Assembly: GCA_050486545.1 (NCBI GenBank)
Contig: JBJHDM010000094.1
Span: 1 to 8,535 of the forward strand
Source: DAOMNN01 sp050486545
Lineage (GTDB): Bacteria > Pseudomonadota > Gammaproteobacteria > Burkholderiales > Rhodocyclaceae
Length of the DNA stretch: 8,535 bases
Direction: 5' to 3'
The notes below the pieces were generated by a model. It was not told the DNA's origin. It saw only the letters and a program-made list of their open reading frames with translations, and did no database searches. Shown here in pieces: positions 5,300 through 8,535 of this stretch. Each line of letters starts with the position of its first letter. The first letter of the stretch is position 1. Both the position numbers and the translations under genes were made by a program.

Positions 5300-6924
5300 T
5301 CTTCGGAACGTTTCCACGCGACGAGGCTGCCGGGGTACTGCTCGCGCACACCCTGGAAGCGGGCGGGCGCAAGCTCAAGAAGGGCCGCAGCCTGACCGAT
5401 CGGGATCTCGAGCTGCTGCGCGAAGCGGGCATCGAGACCGTCACCGGGGCGCGGCTCGAAGCGGACGACATTCCCGAGAATGCCGCCGCCGCCGAGATCG
5501 TGGCCGCCCTGGCCGGGAAGGGGACGACCACGCGCGCGCCCTATACCGGCCGCTGCAACCTCCACGCCGCCACCCAAAGCCTGATCCGCATCGATGCGGG
5601 TCGCATCGACCGCATCAACCGGCTCGACGAGGCAATCACCGTGGCGACGCTGCCCGATTTCGCCGTGGCACGCGACGCGCAGGTGATCGCAACGGTCAAG
5701 ATCATTCCCTTCGCCGTGCCCCGCCGCCTCGTCGACGCCTGTCGCGAGATCGCGGCCGAAGCACCGCTGGTGCGGGCCGTCCCGCTGCAGCCGCAGCGCG
5801 TCGCCCTCGTCCTGACCCGACGGCCCGGCCTGAAGGAAGACGTCCTGCATGCAACCTCGGCCGTGACCCGTGAGCGCGTCGAAGCACTGGGAAGCCGTCT
5901 TGCGCTCGAACTGCGCTGCCCCCACGAAGCGCAGGCAATCATGGCCGCATTGCACGAATCGCGTGCTGCCGGCTGCGATCTCGCCCTCATCGCGGGCGCC
6001 ACGACGACCAAGGACCGCAAGGACCTGGTGCCGTCCGCGGTGGTCGCCGCCGGCGGGGTGATCGAACATTTCGGGATGCCGGTCGAGCCGGGCAACATGC
6101 TGCTGCTCGCGCACATCGGGCCGATGCCGGTGGTGATCCTGCCCGGCTGTGCGCGCTCGCGCCGCATCAACGGCCTGGACTGGGTATTGCGCCGCCTGCT
6201 CGCCCGCCTGCCGGTCACCCGCCGGGACATCATGGGCATGGGCGTCGGCGGGCTGATCCGCAGTCCGCTCGAACCCGACGACGAGCCGGACGGAACGTCA
6301 CAACGCAGCCCGGGTGCCCGACGGCCGCACACGACTTGCGGCCCGCAGGTCGCGGCCCTCGTCCTCGCGGCCGGCACGTCTTCGCGCATGGGGACCGACA
6401 ACAAGTTGCTGATCGAGGTCGACGGGGTCGCGATGGTCGTGCGTGCGGTCAATGCCGCACTCGCTTCGCGCGTCGCTTCGGTGACGGTAGTGACGGGCCA
6501 TGAGGCCGAAGCGGTCGAGGCGGCCCTGGCCGGTCGCCCGGTACGGATCGTGCGCAACCCCCAGTTCGGCGACGGGCTGGCCAGTTCGCTTCGTCGCGGG
6601 CTCGCCGCCCTGCCCGCAGAGGCCGAAGCGGTCGTCGTCCTGCTCGGGGACATGCCGTGGATCCGCGCCGATCATGTCGACCGCGTCCTCGACGGCTTCG
6701 ACCCCGCCGCCCCCGCCATCGTCGTGCCGGAGCATGCGGGGCGGCGCGGCAATCCGGTGCTGTGGCCGCGTGCTTACTTCCCGGAGATGGAGGCCATCGA
6801 GGGCGACCGGGGTGCCCGCGGCCTGCTCGAACGTCATGCCGACCGCATCCGGCGGGTGGCGATCGACGACGACGCGATCTTCATCGACGTGGATTCACCC
6901 GGCGACCTTCCGTCCGCCCGTTGA
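5296..6924 (+). CDS. Fusion of MoeA-like molybdopterin-binding domain and MocA-like cytidylyltransferase
   Basis: A 542-residue protein. Residues 1-325 form a MoeA/MoCF-like molybdopterin-binding region, seen in IAGATTTKDRKDLVPSA at 232-248, GGVIEHFGMPVEPGNMLLL at 253-271 and LPGCARSRRINGLDWVLRRL at 282-301. A disordered linker (about 326-350) leads to a nucleotidyltransferase at 351-542: LAAGTSSRMG at 357-366, Lys370, NPQFGDGLASSL at 421-432, GDMPW at 451-455, GNPV at 485-488, GDRGAR at 503-508 and DVDSPGDL at 531-538. MocA transfers CMP from CTP to Mo-molybdopterin to give the cytosine dinucleotide cofactor of many Mo hydroxylases; GTP use (MobA) is less likely given the XdhC partner. This domain pairing is known in databases from memory. 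The ATG overlaps the preceding stop (ATGA), so the two fusions are made together. Confidence 0.92.
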   Translation: MIFGTFPRDEAAGVLLAHTLEAGGRKLKKGRSLTDRDLELLREAGIETVTGARLEADDIPENAAAAEIVAALAGKGTTTRAPYTGRCNLHAATQSLIRIDAGRIDRINRLDEAITVATLPDFAVARDAQVIATVKIIPFAVPRRLVDACREIAAEAPLVRAVPLQPQRVALVLTRRPGLKEDVLHATSAVTRERVEALGSRLALELRCPHEAQAIMAALHESRAAGCDLALIAGATTTKDRKDLVPSAVVAAGGVIEHFGMPVEPGNMLLLAHIGPMPVVILPGCARSRRINGLDWVLRRLLARLPVTRRDIMGMGVGGLIRSPLEPDDEPDGTSQRSPGARRPHTTCGPQVAALVLAAGTSSRMGTDNKLLIEVDGVAMVVRAVNAALASRVASVTVVTGHEAEAVEAALAGRPVRIVRNPQFGDGLASSLRRGLAALPAEAEAVVVLLGDMPWIRADHVDRVLDGFDPAAPAIVVPEHAGRRGNPVLWPRAYFPEMEAIEGDRGARGLLERHADRIRRVAIDDDAIFIDVDSPGDLPSAR

Positions 6925-6934
6925 CGGGTGCCGT

Positions 6935-8089
6935 TCAGAGCGGCAGTTCCCCCTGCAGCTCCGCTGCGCCACCGTCCGAATCCGGTTCCGGAGCACACAG
7001 GCTGCCCACGCGCACGCCGAGCAGGCGCAAGCGCCGATCGAGCGGCACGCGGCGCAGGCATTCGCCGGCCGCACGACGGATCGCCGCCGCCTCGGAGACC
7101 GGCTCGGGCAGCGTGAGGTCGCGGGTCACGGTGCGGAAATCCTGGTAGCGCAGCTTGATGCCGATCGTACGCCCGGCATAGCCCTTGCGCCGCAGATCCT
7201 CGGCCACACGCACGCACAGGTCGGTAAAGATCCCGGACAGCACGGCCCGGTCCTGGACCGGATGGAGGTCGCGTTCGAAGGTGGTCTCGCGGCTCACCGA
7301 GCGGGGTTCGGAAGAGGTCACGAGCGGCCGGTCGTCGAGGCCGCGTGCAGCCCGGTGCAGCCAGGCCGCGAAGCTTCGTCCGAAGTGCGCCCGTAGCACG
7401 CCGGGATCGGCCTGCGCCAGCTCGGCGACGGTCTCGATGCCGAGCGCCGCCAGCTTCCCGGTCGCCTTGGGGCCGATACCGTTGATCTTGCGCACTGGCA
7501 GGGGGCCGATGCGTGCCGCAACGGCATCCGGGGCCAGGATCGTCACCCCGTCGGGCTTGTCGAGGTCCGAGCACAGCTTGGCCAGCAGCTTGTTCGGCGC
7601 CACGCCGATCGAGCACGACAGTCCGGTGGCGTCACGCACCGCCTGCTTGATGCGCCGGGCGAGTCCGTCCGTGTCCTCGGAGAGATCGGTGAGATCGATG
7701 TAGATCTCGTCGATGCCCCGATCTTCGATCCGCGGCGCGAGCGCTGCAACGGCCGCCTTGAAGCGGCGGGAATAATGGCGATAGGCCTCGAAATCGGCAG
7801 GCAGCAGGATCGCATCCGGGGCAAGCCGGGCCGCCTTCATCAGGCCCATACCCGAGGACACGCCGAGCCGGCGTGCCTCGTAGGTGGCGGTGGTGATGAC
7901 GCCTCGCCCCACATAGTCGCGCAGCCGTGCGAATCGGCGGCCGCCGTCCGCCTGCGCCTGGGGTGCGAGGGCGCGCCGCCCCCCGATCACCACGGCCTGC
8001 CCGCGCAGTTCCGGATAACGCAGCAATTCGACCGACGCATAGAAGGCGTCCATGTCCAGGTGGGCGATGCGGCGTGCAGAGACATTCAT
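6935..8089 (-). CDS. dinB: DNA polymerase IV (Y family)
   Basis: A 384-residue translesion polymerase that copies past damaged bases with low fidelity. Seen: HLDMDAFYASVE at 10-21 with catalytic Asp12; GRGVITTATYEAR at 61-73; RGIDEIYIDLTD at 124-135 with Asp127 and Glu128 as the second metal-binding pair; SIGVAPNKLLAKLCSDLDKP at 160-179; the helix-hairpin-helix KINGIGPKATGKL at 201-213; and the little finger from RSVSRETTFERDL at 263-275. The C-terminal QGELPL at 379-384 looks like a sliding-clamp binding motif. Between strands in the palm (about 38-60) it has some 20 extra residues compared with E. coli DinB, which I recall from other betaproteobacterial DinBs. The ATG at 8089 is chosen because it begins just before the first conserved motif; no clear ribosome site and no LexA box were found. 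It converges on the MocA fusion with a 10-bp gap. Confidence 0.95.
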   Translation of the reverse strand: MNVSARRIAHLDMDAFYASVELLRYPELRGQAVVIGGRRALAPQAQADGGRRFARLRDYVGRGVITTATYEARRLGVSSGMGLMKAARLAPDAILLPADFEAYRHYSRRFKAAVAALAPRIEDRGIDEIYIDLTDLSEDTDGLARRIKQAVRDATGLSCSIGVAPNKLLAKLCSDLDKPDGVTILAPDAVAARIGPLPVRKINGIGPKATGKLAALGIETVAELAQADPGVLRAHFGRSFAAWLHRAARGLDDRPLVTSSEPRSVSRETTFERDLHPVQDRAVLSGIFTDLCVRVAEDLRRKGYAGRTIGIKLRYQDFRTVTRDLTLPEPVSEAAAIRRAAGECLRRVPLDRRLRLLGVRVGSLCAPEPDSDGGAAELQGELPL

Positions 8090-8161
8090 CGTGCGGCGAA
8101 GATAACCGAAGGGCACATCGGCTGTCTCGGTCCCGGTTCGGCTGAGACCCCTGTGGACGGC

Positions 8162-8183
8162 ACCCGGAAGACCCGTTCCGGGT
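8162..8183. repeat. Perfect inverted repeat in the dinB-ACP intergenic region
   Basis: ACCCGGAA (8162-8169), six bases, then TTCCGGGT (8176-8183): a perfect 8-bp hairpin. A third copy of ACCCGGAA is at 8223-8230. No T-run follows on either strand, so it is not a standard terminator. Confidence 0.6.
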
Positions 8184-8189
8184 AGCTCC

Positions 8190-8219
8190 GGGCCAGCCGG
8201 AAGAACACCCGTCTGGCCC
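8190..8219. repeat. Second inverted repeat in the dinB-ACP intergenic region
   Basis: GGGCCAG (8190-8196) and CTGGCCC (8213-8219) pair perfectly around a 16-base loop. The loop begins with CCGGAAGA, also present at 8164-8171 in the first hairpin 33 bp upstream, so the two may be diverged copies of one unit. Confidence 0.5.
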
Positions 8220-8260
8220 GTAACCCGGAACTGGCGGTAAGATCGCTCTTTGACCGATGG

Positions 8261-8274
8261 CGGCCGTACGGCCG
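8261..8274. repeat. 14-bp perfect palindrome upstream of the ACP gene
   Basis: CGGCCGTACGGCCG reads the same on both strands and lies 28 bp before the GTG start of the acyl carrier protein, where an operator would be expected. A TTGACC at 8250-8255 could be a -35 box, but no convincing -10 follows. The rest of the 213-bp gap (8090-8302) shows no gene. Confidence 0.4.
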
Positions 8275-8302
8275 GCATCCCCAGCCGGAGAGAGGAGAAA
8301 CG

Positions 8303-8535
8303 GTGCAGACCGGGGACATCCGCAAGATCGTGCTCGACACTGTCGAGACCATCCTCCCCGGTACGGATACGTCCCGGATTCACGGCGAGGCGTCGCTGCG
8401 CGCGCAGGTCGATCTCGACTCCATCGACTGGCTCAACGTGTTGACCGTACTCGGCGAAAGGCTCGGACTGAAGATTCCGGAACGCGACTACGGCAAGTTG
8501 CGCACCCTGGACGACATGGTCGAATACCTACACAC
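8303..8535 (+). CDS. Acyl carrier protein (cut by right edge)
   Basis: The first 77 codons of a small acidic acyl carrier protein. Seen: four-helix character and DLDSIDWLNV at 37-46, in which Ser40 is the expected site of 4'-phosphopantetheine attachment. This motif differs from DSLDxVE of housekeeping AcpP, so it probably serves a dedicated pathway (a synthase or acyl-transfer cluster to the right) and not general fatty acid synthesis. It starts with GTG at 8303 behind GAGAGGAGAAACG, a good ribosome site. The stop lies outside the window, but the usual length of about 80-90 aa means nearly all is present. The next gene would tell its pathway. Confidence 0.85.
   Translation, partial: MQTGDIRKIVLDTVETILPGTDTSRIHGEASLRAQVDLDSIDWLNVLTVLGERLGLKIPERDYGKLRTLDDMVEYLH

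Noticed and set aside
1..8535. CRISPR arrays, insertion sequences, tRNA or rRNA genes.
   Set aside because: I saw no regularly spaced repeats, no transposase motifs or terminal inverted repeats with target duplications, and no tRNA or rRNA-like segments.

Overview
The window is GC-rich, densely coded DNA with many 1-4 base gene overlaps. It looks like a betaproteobacterium of the Rhodocyclales kind (Azoarcus, Thauera, Aromatoleum). That placement is an inference from three things: a benzoate-CoA ligase gene, TGCA-repeat operators like those described for BzdR/BoxR regulators of Azoarcus, and a DinB that, from memory, resembles betaproteobacterial ones.

Layout. (1) Bases 1-1411, minus strand: a promoter with an adjoining TGCA-type operator drives a small PnbB/DUF4863-like cupin protein and then the N-terminal half of a benzoate-CoA ligase family enzyme, which runs off the left edge. 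(2) Bases 1491-3372, minus strand: a tight four-gene operon ending in a strong intrinsic terminator. It encodes two small proteins homologous to each other (131 and 155 aa), a 65-residue zinc-ribbon protein and an SDR oxidoreductase. All three junctions overlap (TGATG or ATGA). (3) Bases 3373-3499: a divergent control region with five TGCA words, four of them exactly spaced by multiples of 10 bp. (4) Bases 3500-6924, plus strand: two translationally coupled fusion genes. The first joins a MeaB/ArgK-type GTPase to a complete XdhC/CoxI. The second joins a MoeA-like molybdopterin-binding domain to a MocA-like cytidylyltransferase. (5) Bases 6935-8089, minus strand: dinB (DNA polymerase IV), convergent with the previous gene and only 10 bp away. 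(6) Bases 8090-8302: a hairpin-rich intergenic stretch. (7) From 8303, plus strand: an acyl carrier protein cut by the right edge.

How it may work together (inference). The two fusion proteins carry three functions of xanthine-oxidase-family molybdoenzyme maturation: making the cytidylylated cofactor, holding or delivering it (XdhC), and a GTPase step not normally part of that pathway. The four-gene operon opposite shares their control region. An 18-bp element in that region recurs beside the promoter of the PnbB-ligase operon, so the whole left part may be one aromatic-acid regulon. No molybdoenzyme, B12-dependent mutase or regulator gene lies in the window. The most novel items are the GTPase-XdhC fusion and the four-gene operon with its unrecognised homologous pair.
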